Below are positions 50,951 through 59,603 of a DNA stretch of 64,000 bases, piece after piece; within the stretch, counting starts at the first letter, position 1, and every line of letters starts with the position of its first letter. This stretch comes from Fibrobacter sp. GTDB lineage: Bacteria > Fibrobacterota > Fibrobacteria > Fibrobacterales > Fibrobacteraceae. The stretch spans positions 1-64,000 of the forward strand of contig JAKSIB010000012.1 in assembly GCA_024399065.1 (NCBI GenBank), read 5' to 3'. The notes beneath the pieces were generated by a model that was not told the DNA's origin, ran no database searches, and saw only the letters and a program-made list of their open reading frames with translations. The position numbers were made by a program, and so were the translations under genes.

Positions 50951-51958
50951 TTGATCGTTGTTGAACCGTTACAATTAGTCTGGATCGCGTTCATCATCTT
51001 CTTGTTCTTGCTGTTGTTGATTTTGTTGGAAATCCATCGAATCAACTACCGTCGCGACAACGAGGAGATGTTTGGCTCGGAAGCCTTTGACGAAAAGGTC
51101 AAGGACTTTGCGTTTACTGCCAAGGAAAAACGAACTCTGGAGAAGATGGTCCGTACGTCGTCCTTTGAAAACAAGGATGCGGTCATCAATTCTTCTGGTT
51201 TGTTCGAACAGGCCGTAACAAATTTTTATGACTATCGTAACGTTTTCACGATTCGTGACGAAACCGTTGATGCCGTTGAGAGCATCCGCGAAAAGATGGG
51301 ATTCACTGCGGCGAATCCTTTGACGCAGGTTTGCTCTACGCGTCAGTTCTGCGTGGGAGACCGCATAGACTTGTTCCTTGACGACGGGAAGGTTTTTAAG
51401 CATTCGGAAATTATCCATCGCTCCGAGAAGGAATGGTTCATTGCCTACGATGAAAGCTATGGACCTGCGTTGTCGTTTGTTGGCAAGACTGTTCTTGTCC
51501 GTTGGACGCGTCCTGACGACGCTGTGTATTCCGCACGTTTGCAAGTTCGATCCTGTTTGCCGGGGCAATTGATTCTTCCTCATACGGCAATTCTTGATAA
51601 GAAACAGTTGCGTCGTTGGGTTCGTGAACTTGTTTCGTTCCCGGTGGTGGCTACATTCCCGGATGGATCGTCCTGCAGTGGCTCTTTGCTGGACCTTTCC
51701 GCAGGCGGTATTATGATCGGTTTGCCTGTGGAATGCCATTCCGGCCAGCATCTCCATATCGAATTTGAGTTGCCGAGTTTCGGTGAAGAGAACGTGGAAA
51801 TTGAAATTCTGCGTAATCTTGGCCATAAAAACAGTAATTACCCCGATTACTTCTGTCTGACCGCCTCCTTCACTGGTGAGTTCGGTTGGACTCAGGAAAG
51901 GGTGCTTCAGTACATTTTTGAGGTGAATAAGAACAAAAAACAGGGGGTTAAGGCGTAG
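50951..51958 (+). CDS. PilZ-domain membrane protein
   Basis: A 335-residue protein with one N-terminal membrane segment (LQLVWIAFIIFLFLLLLIL, about 6-25). A cytoplasmic region resembling a YcgR-N-like beta domain (about 115-205) is followed by a PilZ domain (about 210-320): RRWVRE, then DLSAGGIMI, the two conserved motifs that bind cyclic di-GMP. I start at TTG 50951, 6 nt after GAGG. It lies 13 nt after pyrC' but ahead of the pilMNOPQ promoter, so it may report c-di-GMP to the pilus. Confidence 0.82.
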   Translation: MIVVEPLQLVWIAFIIFLFLLLLILLEIHRINYRRDNEEMFGSEAFDEKVKDFAFTAKEKRTLEKMVRTSSFENKDAVINSSGLFEQAVTNFYDYRNVFTIRDETVDAVESIREKMGFTAANPLTQVCSTRQFCVGDRIDLFLDDGKVFKHSEIIHRSEKEWFIAYDESYGPALSFVGKTVLVRWTRPDDAVYSARLQVRSCLPGQLILPHTAILDKKQLRRWVRELVSFPVVATFPDGSSCSGSLLDLSAGGIMIGLPVECHSGQHLHIEFELPSFGEENVEIEILRNLGHKNSNYPDYFCLTASFTGEFGWTQERVLQYIFEVNKNKKQGVKA

Positions 51959-52006
51959 AAAATGGTCATAACTTGTTCATTTTCAACGACTTAGCGGAAA
52001 ATTCGC

Positions 52007-52035
52007 TTGACATTCGTCGTTTATAAAGGTAGAAT
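52007..52035 (+). promoter_or_regulatory. promoter of the pilMNOPQ operon
   Basis: TTGACA (52007-52012), a 17-nt spacer and TAGAAT (52030-52035): the best sigma-70-like promoter in the window, 33 nt before the pilM start. Confidence 0.8.
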
Positions 52036-52068
52036 TTACATTGTATTGTTTCCTCTTGGAGTTTTATT

Positions 52069-53214
52069 TTGGCTTTAGGATTAATTGCGAAAATTCGTGG
52101 TGTGCGCGAAACGGTCGGTATTGATGTTGGTCATTACAGCATCAAGTACGTCAAGGTTTTGCATAACGCCAACGGGGATCGTATCGTTGTGGATGCGGAC
52201 TTAGAGCGCGTTCCTGATGGAGCCATCGTCAACGGTGAAATTCAGGTGCGTGATAGTGAAGCCTCGACCGAGGGTGATGGTCCGCGCGAAAAAGATGGCA
52301 GCGATCTGCTGGGCGAAGCTCTCGCTAAGTTGTTGCTGCGTCATCCTTTGGATGAATCCAGCGACGTTGTCGTCTCTGTAAATTGCGGTGCTGGTGCCGG
52401 TGGTATCCTCGTGGATAAGCTCTCTGTGAAGGTGCCTAAGAACGGTAACGAAGCGGCTATTATTCTTCAGACCGCCCAGTCCCGTCCGCCCTTTGATGAC
52501 CAGGATAACGTCATCGACTATGAAGTTTATTCTCGCGAAGGCGACGAACTTAAGGTGAACGTCGTCGCCGCAAAGAACGCCTTGCTCGACTCCTGGGCCA
52601 AGTTCTTTACTCGTCGCGATGTTCGCATTTCTGCCATGGATGTGGATATTTTTGGTCTTCTCAATGCTTATGTAGCAACGGCAGACTCCAAGGAACTCGA
52701 AAATACAACAGCCGTTTTCAACATTGGCGAAAAGAAGATGAGTGTGGCTTTCTTGCAGGATGGCAAGTTCCATTCCATGCGTGCCATGACTGGTGGTTCG
52801 CTGGATATGGTGGTCAACAAGACCTGCATGAATCTTGGCATTGATGCCGAAAAATGTCACGAAATTTTTGACAAGGGTGACATGTCCATCGTTGATGGAT
52901 TCTCTGAAGCAGAAGTGGAAGCCGCTCTTAAGATTGCATACGAAGACTTGATGGCACAGATCGATTTCGGTATCCGCTACTTCTCGTCTTCCGAAGATTC
53001 CAAAACCCTCAACAAGATCCTGCTGGGAGGCGGTGGCGCCGCAATTCCTGGCCTTAAGGAATACATTGCTGAACGTACTGGTGTTGAAACGGATACAGTT
53101 AATCCGTTCCGCCTTGCAGAATGCGATGCCAAGGTCTTTGGTGAAGGCGGTATCTCCGTTGCTCTGTCCAACATTTACGCCCCGGCTTTGGGCCTGGCTA
53201 TGAGGAAATTCTAA
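52069..53214 (+). CDS. pilM: type IV pilus assembly protein PilM
   Basis: Actin-like ATPase on the cytoplasmic side of the pilus machine, which binds the PilN tail. 381 residues. The phosphate-1 loop VGIDVGHYSIKYVKV stands near residues 17-31, FNIGEKKMSVAFLQDG near 224 and LLGGGGAAIPGLKEYI near 320. TTG start, with GGAG 7 nt upstream. An acidic loop (about 60-85) is longer than usual. Its last base overlaps the ATG of pilN, so translation is coupled. Confidence 0.93.
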   Translation: MALGLIAKIRGVRETVGIDVGHYSIKYVKVLHNANGDRIVVDADLERVPDGAIVNGEIQVRDSEASTEGDGPREKDGSDLLGEALAKLLLRHPLDESSDVVVSVNCGAGAGGILVDKLSVKVPKNGNEAAIILQTAQSRPPFDDQDNVIDYEVYSREGDELKVNVVAAKNALLDSWAKFFTRRDVRISAMDVDIFGLLNAYVATADSKELENTTAVFNIGEKKMSVAFLQDGKFHSMRAMTGGSLDMVVNKTCMNLGIDAEKCHEIFDKGDMSIVDGFSEAEVEAALKIAYEDLMAQIDFGIRYFSSSEDSKTLNKILLGGGGAAIPGLKEYIAERTGVETDTVNPFRLAECDAKVFGEGGISVALSNIYAPALGLAMRKF

Positions 53215-53825
53215 TGGCAGCGAAGAAAAAAGAATCTCCTAGGAATGCTCTAGCCATTTCCATCAACCTCATGCCGGTGGAATTCCGAAAGAAGCAGAAA
53301 GACTTCTCTTGGGCCACCGACCGTCGCACTATTTGGCCTACCGTTGCTCTTATCGTAGCTGCAGTTTGCATTTACATGCTGAGCACCTTTATGACTGAAA
53401 CGACCAGTGCATTGAACGAAGAATTGACTCGCGTCAAGGCCGAGGTTGAACGTGAACGTCCCCTTCTTTCCAAGATCAGCGATCTTGAACAGAAACAGGG
53501 TATCGTGAATACAAAAATTAATGCACTGAAGTCCATTCAGGTGAGCAAGAAGCGTTGGGTTGTTTTGTTCGAAAACATCTCTTCCGTGTTGCCGCCGAAC
53601 ATGTGGTTGACTAGCATCAACCAGATGGGTGAATATGACCTGGAAATGAAGGGCACTACTTTTGACTTCTCGGAAGTTGCCGAATACATGGTCAAGCTGG
53701 AAAAACAGCCTAGTGTACAGAACGTGTCTTTGGTGACAATCTCTACCATAAAAGTGGATGGAGAAGAAGCCTATAGCTTTACCATCAAGGTTGTCCTGAA
53801 TAAGGATATCGGACAGGAGGGCTAA
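53214..53825 (+). CDS. pilN: type IV pilus assembly protein PilN
   Basis: Inner-membrane alignment protein. 203 residues. A short cytoplasmic tail contains the PilM-binding sequence ISINLMPVEFRKK (about 15-27). One membrane segment (about 41-61) is followed by a coiled coil (about 65-105) and a ferredoxin-like periplasmic domain (about 110-200). The INLMP motif is the family hallmark. It overlaps pilM by one base, and a single base separates it from pilO. Confidence 0.92.
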   Translation: MAAKKKESPRNALAISINLMPVEFRKKQKDFSWATDRRTIWPTVALIVAAVCIYMLSTFMTETTSALNEELTRVKAEVERERPLLSKISDLEQKQGIVNTKINALKSIQVSKKRWVVLFENISSVLPPNMWLTSINQMGEYDLEMKGTTFDFSEVAEYMVKLEKQPSVQNVSLVTISTIKVDGEEAYSFTIKVVLNKDIGQEG

Positions 53826-53826
53826 T

Positions 53827-54429
53827 ATGGGTAATATTGACTTTAAAGACAAAAAGAACATATACGCCATTGCAATCATCCTCCTGATTCTGGGTGCGGC
53901 ATACTACGTGTACGACTACATGTGGAATCCGTTTGTGATGGAACGTGAACGCCTGGAAAATGAACTCCAGTCCGCCCAGGGTGAACTTGACAAGATCAAT
54001 GCCAAGAAGCATCGTGTTGCTGAATTGGAATTGCAGCTTGTCCAGGCCGAGAAGGATTTCGAAAAACTGAAGGAAATGTTCCCGGAAGAAGAAAAGGTTC
54101 CTCTGCGCCTGCAGGACCTCTATTCAGTGCTTCGCAGCTCCGGTGTCCAGATTCAGAAGTTTAATCCTGAAGGTCGCGGTGTTGCTCGTGAACACTACAT
54201 TGAAAACCGTTACTCCATTGCTGTGAATTCCGGTTATCATATGTTGGGTTATCTGTTTGCTGAAATTGCAAACTTCAATTATCCCACGGCAATCACGAAT
54301 CTTAGACTTTCTCGCTATTCTGGCATTGCTGCTGAAATCCAGAAGGCTGAAACTCACGGTTGGACTCCGATTACCATGTCTGTGTCCTTCAATCTGACCA
54401 CCTATACATCCAAGAAGGTGGGCCAATGA
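53827..54429 (+). CDS. pilO: type IV pilus assembly protein PilO
   Basis: Partner of PilN in the inner-membrane alignment complex. 200 residues. One membrane segment (about 12-35, IYAIAIILLILGAAYYVYDYM), a coiled coil (about 40-85) and a periplasmic ferredoxin-like domain (about 90-200) match PilO. Its last bases overlap the ATG of pilP (ATGATGA arrangement). Confidence 0.92.
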   Translation: MGNIDFKDKKNIYAIAIILLILGAAYYVYDYMWNPFVMERERLENELQSAQGELDKINAKKHRVAELELQLVQAEKDFEKLKEMFPEEEKVPLRLQDLYSVLRSSGVQIQKFNPEGRGVAREHYIENRYSIAVNSGYHMLGYLFAEIANFNYPTAITNLRLSRYSGIAAEIQKAETHGWTPITMSVSFNLTTYTSKKVGQ

Positions 54430-56276
54430 TGAAATGTAAGTTCCTTATTTTGTTCATGTTGGCAGCTGTCGCATCCTATGCGGCACAGATCAACGATGTC
54501 CGCTTTGTCTGCGACAAGGGCTGCCGTTTGGTGTTCTCCTTTGCATCTGACAAGGACTTGCCGACATTCTTCCAGAAGTATGATGCTGCTACAAAGAAGT
54601 TCACTGTGGGCTTCTCTGAAACCAGCTTTGCTCTTGGCGAAGGCTCTTTCAATGTGGATGGCAAGTCCAAGTTCGTGAAGAGCATGAAGGTCTTTAAGGA
54701 AACCTTCCGCGGAACAAACTTCCTGAAGATTGAAATGGAAGTTGGTGAAGCCGTTTCTTCTGACAAGAACGAAATTTCTTTGGATAAGGCTAACTTCCTT
54801 GTGAAATTCAAGGGCAAGGGCGGCAAGGATTGGACTTTGTCCAAGATGTACGCAAGCCGCAAGAAAGCTGCCGAAGCAGAAGCTGCAAAGCAGACCGTTC
54901 TTGACAAGAAGGCTGCAGCCAAGGCCGCCAAGGAAGAAAAGCTTCGTCTTGCTGCAGAAAAGAAAGCTGCAGAAAAGGCTGCCAAGGAAGAAAAGCTCCG
55001 CTTAGCTGCAGAAAAGAAGGCTGCAGAAAAGGCTGCTCTTGAAGAAAAGAAGCGCCTTGCTGCAGAAAAGAAGGCTGCTGAAAAGCAGGCTCTCCTTGAC
55101 AAGAAGGCTGCAGAAAAGGCTGCCAAGGAAGAAGAAAAACGTATCGCTGAAGAACAGAAACAGTTGGAAAAGGCCATCAAGGAAGGTGGTGCTATTTCTG
55201 CCCTTCTCCCGAACTTGAAGGAAATGACCGTCTTGATTGGTTCCGGCATGGAACAGTTCCGACTGGTTGCTACTTCTCCCATCGAAATCAAGAACGTTAC
55301 TGGTCCGGATAAGGCTTCCATCATTACTGTTGGTATGTCTGGTCCGCAGAAGTCTCCGGTCTTTAAGATTGGTGCAGGCTCCATGATCAAGTATGTGACC
55401 TGGGGTGCTAATGGTCTTAAGATTCAGCTCCAGACTGGTGTGAATCCCGTGATGATGGTTCAGGAAGGTGCTTTGATTCTTCAGATTCAAGAAAACAAGG
55501 TCAAGAAGGATGGCTTTGTTTTCTGGTCTGCTCAGCCCACTGGTATTTATATCAGAGACTGGATGAAGGCTGTTGAAGAAAAGCCGAGCTTTGATGTGTT
55601 TGTGAAGAAATTTGAAAAGGACAGCAAGAAGATTGTTTCTGGTTCTCAGACTTTCCACCTGCGTCCGGTTGTTCGTGAACTGATTGTGGTTTCCGATGAA
55701 ATTGAATTCTATGCAGCACCTAACGAAAACGCTCAGGTCTTGCATCGTCTTGTATTCGGTGACCGCCTTGTCAGCATTGACTTGAATGGTCTTTATCGTA
55801 AGGTCCAGTTTGGCAATCGCGTTGGTTACGTTAACAAGCGCTCTGTTAGTTTCCGTGATGAACTTTCCTCTGTTCAGGCAGAACGTTTGAAGCAGGTGGA
55901 TAAGGAACGTGGGGAAGAACTGAATGCTATTGAAGGCCCCACAAGCAAGCTTGAAGATCTTTATGAAGATCGTGTTACCTATAGCTCTTTCGGTCGCCGT
56001 GATCCGTTTGTTGAAATTAAGGGTCTTGTCGAAGAAGGCATTAACATTGACCAGGTTGAACTTGTCGGTATTATTTGGGAATCTGAAGTTCCCATGGCAA
56101 TTTTGGTTGAAACCAAGAATCCGTCTGTTTCCTACACTGTTAAGGAAGGCGATAAGATTCTCAACGGAAAGGTCTTGAAAATTACACAAACTGACGTGCT
56201 CTTCCTTATCCAGGAATTTGGTGTGAGCCGTCGCTACTCCATGGGTCTCCCTGATAAATTTGGAGGTCAAAAGTGA
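54426..56276 (+). CDS. pilP: PilP-type pilus protein with AMIN-like, EAK-repeat and SH3 regions
   Basis: PilP normally is a small lipoprotein that links PilNO to the secretin. This protein has 616 residues. A signal peptide (1-19) is followed by an AMIN-like beta domain (about 20-135) and an Ala-Glu-Lys helical region of 18-residue repeats (about 145-260). A second beta domain (about 270-390), an SH3-like domain (about 405-470, VVSDEIEFYAAPNENAQVL) and the PilP domain (about 510-616, FGRRDPFVEIKGL and VELVGIIW) complete it. No lipobox is seen. AMIN modules are normally at the secretin's N-terminus. Here the secretin lacks them, so they seem to have moved to PilP. Confidence 0.85.
   Translation: MMKCKFLILFMLAAVASYAAQINDVRFVCDKGCRLVFSFASDKDLPTFFQKYDAATKKFTVGFSETSFALGEGSFNVDGKSKFVKSMKVFKETFRGTNFLKIEMEVGEAVSSDKNEISLDKANFLVKFKGKGGKDWTLSKMYASRKKAAEAEAAKQTVLDKKAAAKAAKEEKLRLAAEKKAAEKAAKEEKLRLAAEKKAAEKAALEEKKRLAAEKKAAEKQALLDKKAAEKAAKEEEKRIAEEQKQLEKAIKEGGAISALLPNLKEMTVLIGSGMEQFRLVATSPIEIKNVTGPDKASIITVGMSGPQKSPVFKIGAGSMIKYVTWGANGLKIQLQTGVNPVMMVQEGALILQIQENKVKKDGFVFWSAQPTGIYIRDWMKAVEEKPSFDVFVKKFEKDSKKIVSGSQTFHLRPVVRELIVVSDEIEFYAAPNENAQVLHRLVFGDRLVSIDLNGLYRKVQFGNRVGYVNKRSVSFRDELSSVQAERLKQVDKERGEELNAIEGPTSKLEDLYEDRVTYSSFGRRDPFVEIKGLVEEGINIDQVELVGIIWESEVPMAILVETKNPSVSYTVKEGDKILNGKVLKITQTDVLFLIQEFGVSRRYSMGLPDKFGGQK
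54890..55160 (+). repeat. 54-bp coding repeats in pilP
   Basis: About four copies of an 18-residue unit (AKEEKLRLAAEKKAAEKA and variants) are encoded in tandem, with high nucleotide identity between the first two. They form a TolA-like extended charged helix. Confidence 0.85.
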
Positions 56277-57880
56277 AAAAGTTGACGAAAATTTTAACAG
56301 TTCTTCTTTTGGTCGCTGGCATCGCTACGACTTGGGCCGCTCCTGCCTCAGGTACCGTTGCTCCGAACAAAAAGTTGTATGACTTTAACTTCGTGAATAT
56401 GGATTACGAAGCGGTCTTCAGATCTATTTCTGTGATTGCCGGCGTTGACATTCTTATGGCTCCCGATGTCAAGGGTAAAACCAGCCTCCGCGTCACCAAG
56501 AAGACCTGGCAGGAAACTTTGGACATTCTCTGTAGCTTGAATGACCTGACTTGGGTGATCCAGGATAAGTACATCACCATCCAGCGCCAAGCCACCTACC
56601 AGGCAAAGCAGAAGAAGATTGCCGACGAAGAAGCTCAGGCTGAACAGAATGCTCCGCTGGTTCGTAAGAACTTCCAGGTGCATCATGCAAAGGCTGACGA
56701 ACTCGTGAAGGTTCTCGAAAGCATGAAGTCTCCCCGTGGTAAGATCACCACCGTTGAACGCACCAATTCCATTATCGTTTACGATACCGATGCTAAGATT
56801 GAGCAGATGGAAAATGCCATGACTGAATTGGATATCGAAACCTTGCAGATCATGATTACCGCAAAGCTCGTTGTGGTGAACAGCGAACGCGCTCGTGAAC
56901 TTGGTGTTGACTGGGCTATGAATGCTGGCAATGTTGCTCTTACTCCGGGTACCGCTGTTGCAGGAACTGGTTCCGCTGCAGGAAATACTCGTACCAGCGC
57001 TGCAATCCAGTCTTTCCCCCATGGTGGCGCTTCTCCTTCCGTTGCAGGCGCAACGACTGCTATTACCGCAAGCCTCTTGGACAACAACCTTCAGATTGCT
57101 ATCAGCAACTTGATGGGTGACGCTTCTACTGAAGTTCTCGCTAGCCCCCAGGTTTCTACTCTCGACAATACTCAGGCAGAAGTCTTCATGGGTGACCAGG
57201 TCTCCATCCGTGTGATTGACGATAGTGGTGAATCTTCCAACCAGATGGTTGAAACTGGTATCAAGCTGACTGTTACTCCTCATGTTTCTGGCGACAACCG
57301 CATCTTGCTTGACTTGAATCCGCAGAACAACTCCTACGACTATGACTCCAAGGGTCAGATCGTTATCAGTAAGCAGGAAGCAAAGACCAAGGTCGTTGTG
57401 GCTGATGGTGAAACTATCGTGATCGGTGGTCTTACCCGTAACGAAACCCAGGAATCTGAAAGCGGTATTCCGTTCTTGAAGGACATTCCGCTTATCGGTA
57501 ACCTCTTCAAGTACACTCGTAAGTCTGTTGTGAAGAAGGACCTGGTTATCTTCGTTACTCCGCGTATCATTCGCAACTACGTTGGCAACGTTGACATTTC
57601 CGAAGCTCCTATCCGCATCGCTAAGGATGAAAAGGAAGAAGGCAAGTCCGCTCCTGAAGCCAAGAAGGTTGAAGAAGCTCCTGCTCAGGAAACTGTCGAA
57701 CAGGAACAGCCTGCAGCACAGCCTGTTGAAGAACCGGCTCCTGCTCAGGAAGAAGTGGTTGAAGAACCCGTTGCTGAAGAACCGGCTCCTGCTGCAGAGC
57801 CTGTGGCAGAAGAACCTGCTCCTGAAGCACCGGCTGCTCCGGCTGCGGAAGAAGAAGATGACGACGACGGATGGGACTGA
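56273..57880 (+). CDS. pilQ: type IV pilus secretin PilQ
   Basis: Outer-membrane ring through which the pilus passes. 535 residues with GTG start overlapping the pilP stop. Signal peptide (1-22), N0/STN domain (about 36-105, FNFVNMDYEAVFRSISVIAGVDI), N1 domain (about 128-190), secretin domain (about 195-445: VLASPQVSTLDNTQAEVFMG and GIPFLKDIPLIGNLFKYTR). An acidic Pro/Ala/Glu-rich tail (about 455-535, ending DDDDGWD) follows. Such a tail is unusual, since secretins mostly end soon after the barrel. AMIN domains are absent. Heptad array H and a terminator follow. Confidence 0.94.
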   Translation: MKKLTKILTVLLLVAGIATTWAAPASGTVAPNKKLYDFNFVNMDYEAVFRSISVIAGVDILMAPDVKGKTSLRVTKKTWQETLDILCSLNDLTWVIQDKYITIQRQATYQAKQKKIADEEAQAEQNAPLVRKNFQVHHAKADELVKVLESMKSPRGKITTVERTNSIIVYDTDAKIEQMENAMTELDIETLQIMITAKLVVVNSERARELGVDWAMNAGNVALTPGTAVAGTGSAAGNTRTSAAIQSFPHGGASPSVAGATTAITASLLDNNLQIAISNLMGDASTEVLASPQVSTLDNTQAEVFMGDQVSIRVIDDSGESSNQMVETGIKLTVTPHVSGDNRILLDLNPQNNSYDYDSKGQIVISKQEAKTKVVVADGETIVIGGLTRNETQESESGIPFLKDIPLIGNLFKYTRKSVVKKDLVIFVTPRIIRNYVGNVDISEAPIRIAKDEKEEGKSAPEAKKVEEAPAQETVEQEQPAAQPVEEPAPAQEEVVEEPVAEEPAPAAEPVAEEPAPEAPAAPAAEEEDDDDGWD

Positions 57881-57884
57881 TAGA

Positions 57885-57919
57885 TTAGAGGCACGAGGCT
57901 CGAGGTTCGAGGCTCGAAG
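57885..57919 (-). repeat. heptameric tandem repeat array H (5 units)
   Basis: TTAGAGG, CACGAGG, CTCGAGG, TTCGAGG, CTCGAAG: the reverse-strand form of TCGAACC-type units. It starts 4 nt after the pilQ stop codon and ends before the operon terminator. Confidence 0.88.
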
Positions 57920-57935
57920 GTGCTAAATCAAGTAT

Positions 57936-57963
57936 AAAGGCTCCGCGATGCGGGGCCTTTTTT
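57936..57963 (+). terminator. terminator of the pil operon
   Basis: GGCTCCG and CGGGGCC around a short loop, followed by six T residues. Confidence 0.85.
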
Positions 57964-57967
57964 ATAC

Positions 57968-58000
57968 AAGAAAACCGCCGGATGAATTGGCGGTGTTTTT
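57968..58000 (-). terminator. terminator of the greA-holA pair
   Basis: On the minus strand, ACCGCC and GGCGGT around a 9-nt loop, followed by TTTTC. About 60 nt after the holA stop codon. Confidence 0.7.
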
Positions 58001-58060
58001 CTTATTCCGTTTGATGAATGCCGGAATGGCTGCGGGTGCGCTGACGTTTTCGGGAGTGGG

Positions 58061-59026
58061 TTAGCGGACCACGAGGGCGGCGAGAGCCAGTTCCTGACTG
58101 ACGGTAGTCCAGCTGGAACTCTTGAATTCGTAGTTCAGTTCTGCCAAGCGATTGATGACGCGGCAGAGGAGCGGCTTGCCCCAACGGCGGCAGCATTCGG
58201 CGGCGTTGCCTTGCTTGCAGAAAATGTAGGCGTTCTTGCCCAATTCCTGGGCTGCGTCTTCCTGGGATTTACCCTTGGCGGTAAGGGACATGAAGTTCAG
58301 CAAATCGACGGCATGGCTGTAGAGAGCATTTGCGACTCTGATGGCGTCACCACCACCGTAGAGAATTTCGTGAAGTTTCTTGGTGTAGCCAGCTGGGTCG
58401 CGCATCCCGAAGAAATTAAGGATTTCGTAGGGAGGAATTTCGCGCTGGGGAACCACAAGCATCTTGACCAGGTCCAATGTAATCTTGGCACAGTCGGGCT
58501 TGTACAGCAGAACCTTTTCGATTTCTTCGCTGACGAGGCGGGTGTTTGTGCCTAAGGCGTCGGCCAGATATAGGCTTGCGTTGGGATCGATGGCCTTATG
58601 GAAATGGGTCGGCACCATGGCTGAGATCCATTCCTGCATTTTGTATTGCTTGGGTTCCTCGTATTTTTCGACTTTGCCAACCTTAGCGAGAATCTTGTAC
58701 AATTCGGAGTTGGCGCGAAGTTCTTCGAAGTCCAGCAACAGCTTGCAGTCGGGGGCGTCCTTGAGCCAGCGGGCGAGAGCCTTGGATTCCTCGGCTTTCA
58801 TGGCATCGGCCTTGCGGACTACCACCGCCTGTTCTGGAGCGAACATGGAGACCGCTCCACAGCTTTCCATGATGAGCCCTGCCACGGAAGGAATATTGGT
58901 ATCAGATGCATACACGATCTGCTTGGAAAGCGGGTCGTCTTTGCGGTCACCAAGAGCGTCAAGCAGGAACTTGTCGATCAGCTTGTCCTTGGTGAACTGG
59001 TCCTTGCCGATGAGGGCTAAAATCAT
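58061..59026 (-). CDS. holA: DNA polymerase III subunit delta
   Basis: Clamp-loader subunit that opens the beta sliding clamp. The 321-residue protein has the layout of the family: an N-terminal ATPase-like domain without a working P-loop (MILALIGKDQFTKDKLIDKFL), a middle region with VVRKADAMKAEESKALARWL, and the C-terminal collar helices (RVANALYSHAVDLLNFMSLTAKG). It lies 9 nt after greA on the same strand. Confidence 0.88.
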   Translation of the reverse strand: MILALIGKDQFTKDKLIDKFLLDALGDRKDDPLSKQIVYASDTNIPSVAGLIMESCGAVSMFAPEQAVVVRKADAMKAEESKALARWLKDAPDCKLLLDFEELRANSELYKILAKVGKVEKYEEPKQYKMQEWISAMVPTHFHKAIDPNASLYLADALGTNTRLVSEEIEKVLLYKPDCAKITLDLVKMLVVPQREIPPYEILNFFGMRDPAGYTKKLHEILYGGGDAIRVANALYSHAVDLLNFMSLTAKGKSQEDAAQELGKNAYIFCKQGNAAECCRRWGKPLLCRVINRLAELNYEFKSSSWTTVSQELALAALVVR

Positions 59027-59035
59027 AGCTGTAGC

Positions 59036-59500
59036 TTACTTGAAGTCGACGATTTCGAACTTGTTCTTGCCCTTGGGGGTAACAACTTCGACGATTTCGC
59101 CCTTCTTTTTGCCCATGAAAGCAGAACCCATGGGGCTCTTGAAGCTGATCTTGCCATTCATAGGATCAACACCTTCGGGGCTAACCAACTGGTAAGTCAC
59201 TTCGCGCTTGGTGGCCAAGTTCTTGGCAATGACGGTAGCGCCAAAGCGGACGGTGTCGGAATTTGCATCAAATTCAACGATGATTGCATTGGAAATCTGG
59301 TCTTCCAGCTTGGGAATTTCCAGATCGATATGAGCCAGCATTTCCTTGGCGGCATGATATTCTGCGTTTTCGCTCAGGTCGCCTTGCTTGCGGGCTTCTT
59401 CCATTTCGTCAACAACGCGGGGACGTTCAATCTTCTTGAGGAAATTGTAACGTTCAACCAGCTTGTCGTAAGTTTCTTTAGTACAGGGTGTTTTTGCCAT
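59036..59500 (-). CDS. greA: transcription elongation factor GreA
   Basis: Rescues backtracked RNA polymerase by stimulating transcript cleavage. The 154-residue protein has the N-terminal coiled coil (about 1-75) with the tip acidic residues in GDLSENAEYHAAKE (about 43-56) and the C-terminal FKBP-like domain with SFKSPMGSAFMGKKKGEIVEV (about 117-137). TAATTT lies 6 nt before the ATG and AAGG also precedes it, so a short or leaderless mRNA is possible. It is co-directional with holA. Confidence 0.95.
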   Translation of the reverse strand: MAKTPCTKETYDKLVERYNFLKKIERPRVVDEMEEARKQGDLSENAEYHAAKEMLAHIDLEIPKLEDQISNAIIVEFDANSDTVRFGATVIAKNLATKREVTYQLVSPEGVDPMNGKISFKSPMGSAFMGKKKGEIVEVVTPKGKNKFEIVDFK

Positions 59501-59568
59501 AGCCTTAAATTAGAATTTTTTTAGGGGAGTAAACCAGGTAAAGGCTAGCGAGGAGGCTTTTTTTGTTG

Positions 59569-59574
59569 TATATT
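59569..59574 (+). promoter_or_regulatory. -10 box of argJ
   Basis: TATATT about 30 nt before the argJ ATG. AGGAGA provides a ribosome binding site, so this gene has an ordinary short leader. Confidence 0.5.
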
Positions 59575-59603
59575 TAGCGTGTAAAAAATCAATAGGAGAT
59601 ACT

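Noticed and set aside
55002-56270. 422-residue frame opposite pilP
   Set aside because: Poly-Phe/Ser runs are the mirror of the Lys/Glu repeats of pilP, and the pil operon is continuous on the plus strand.
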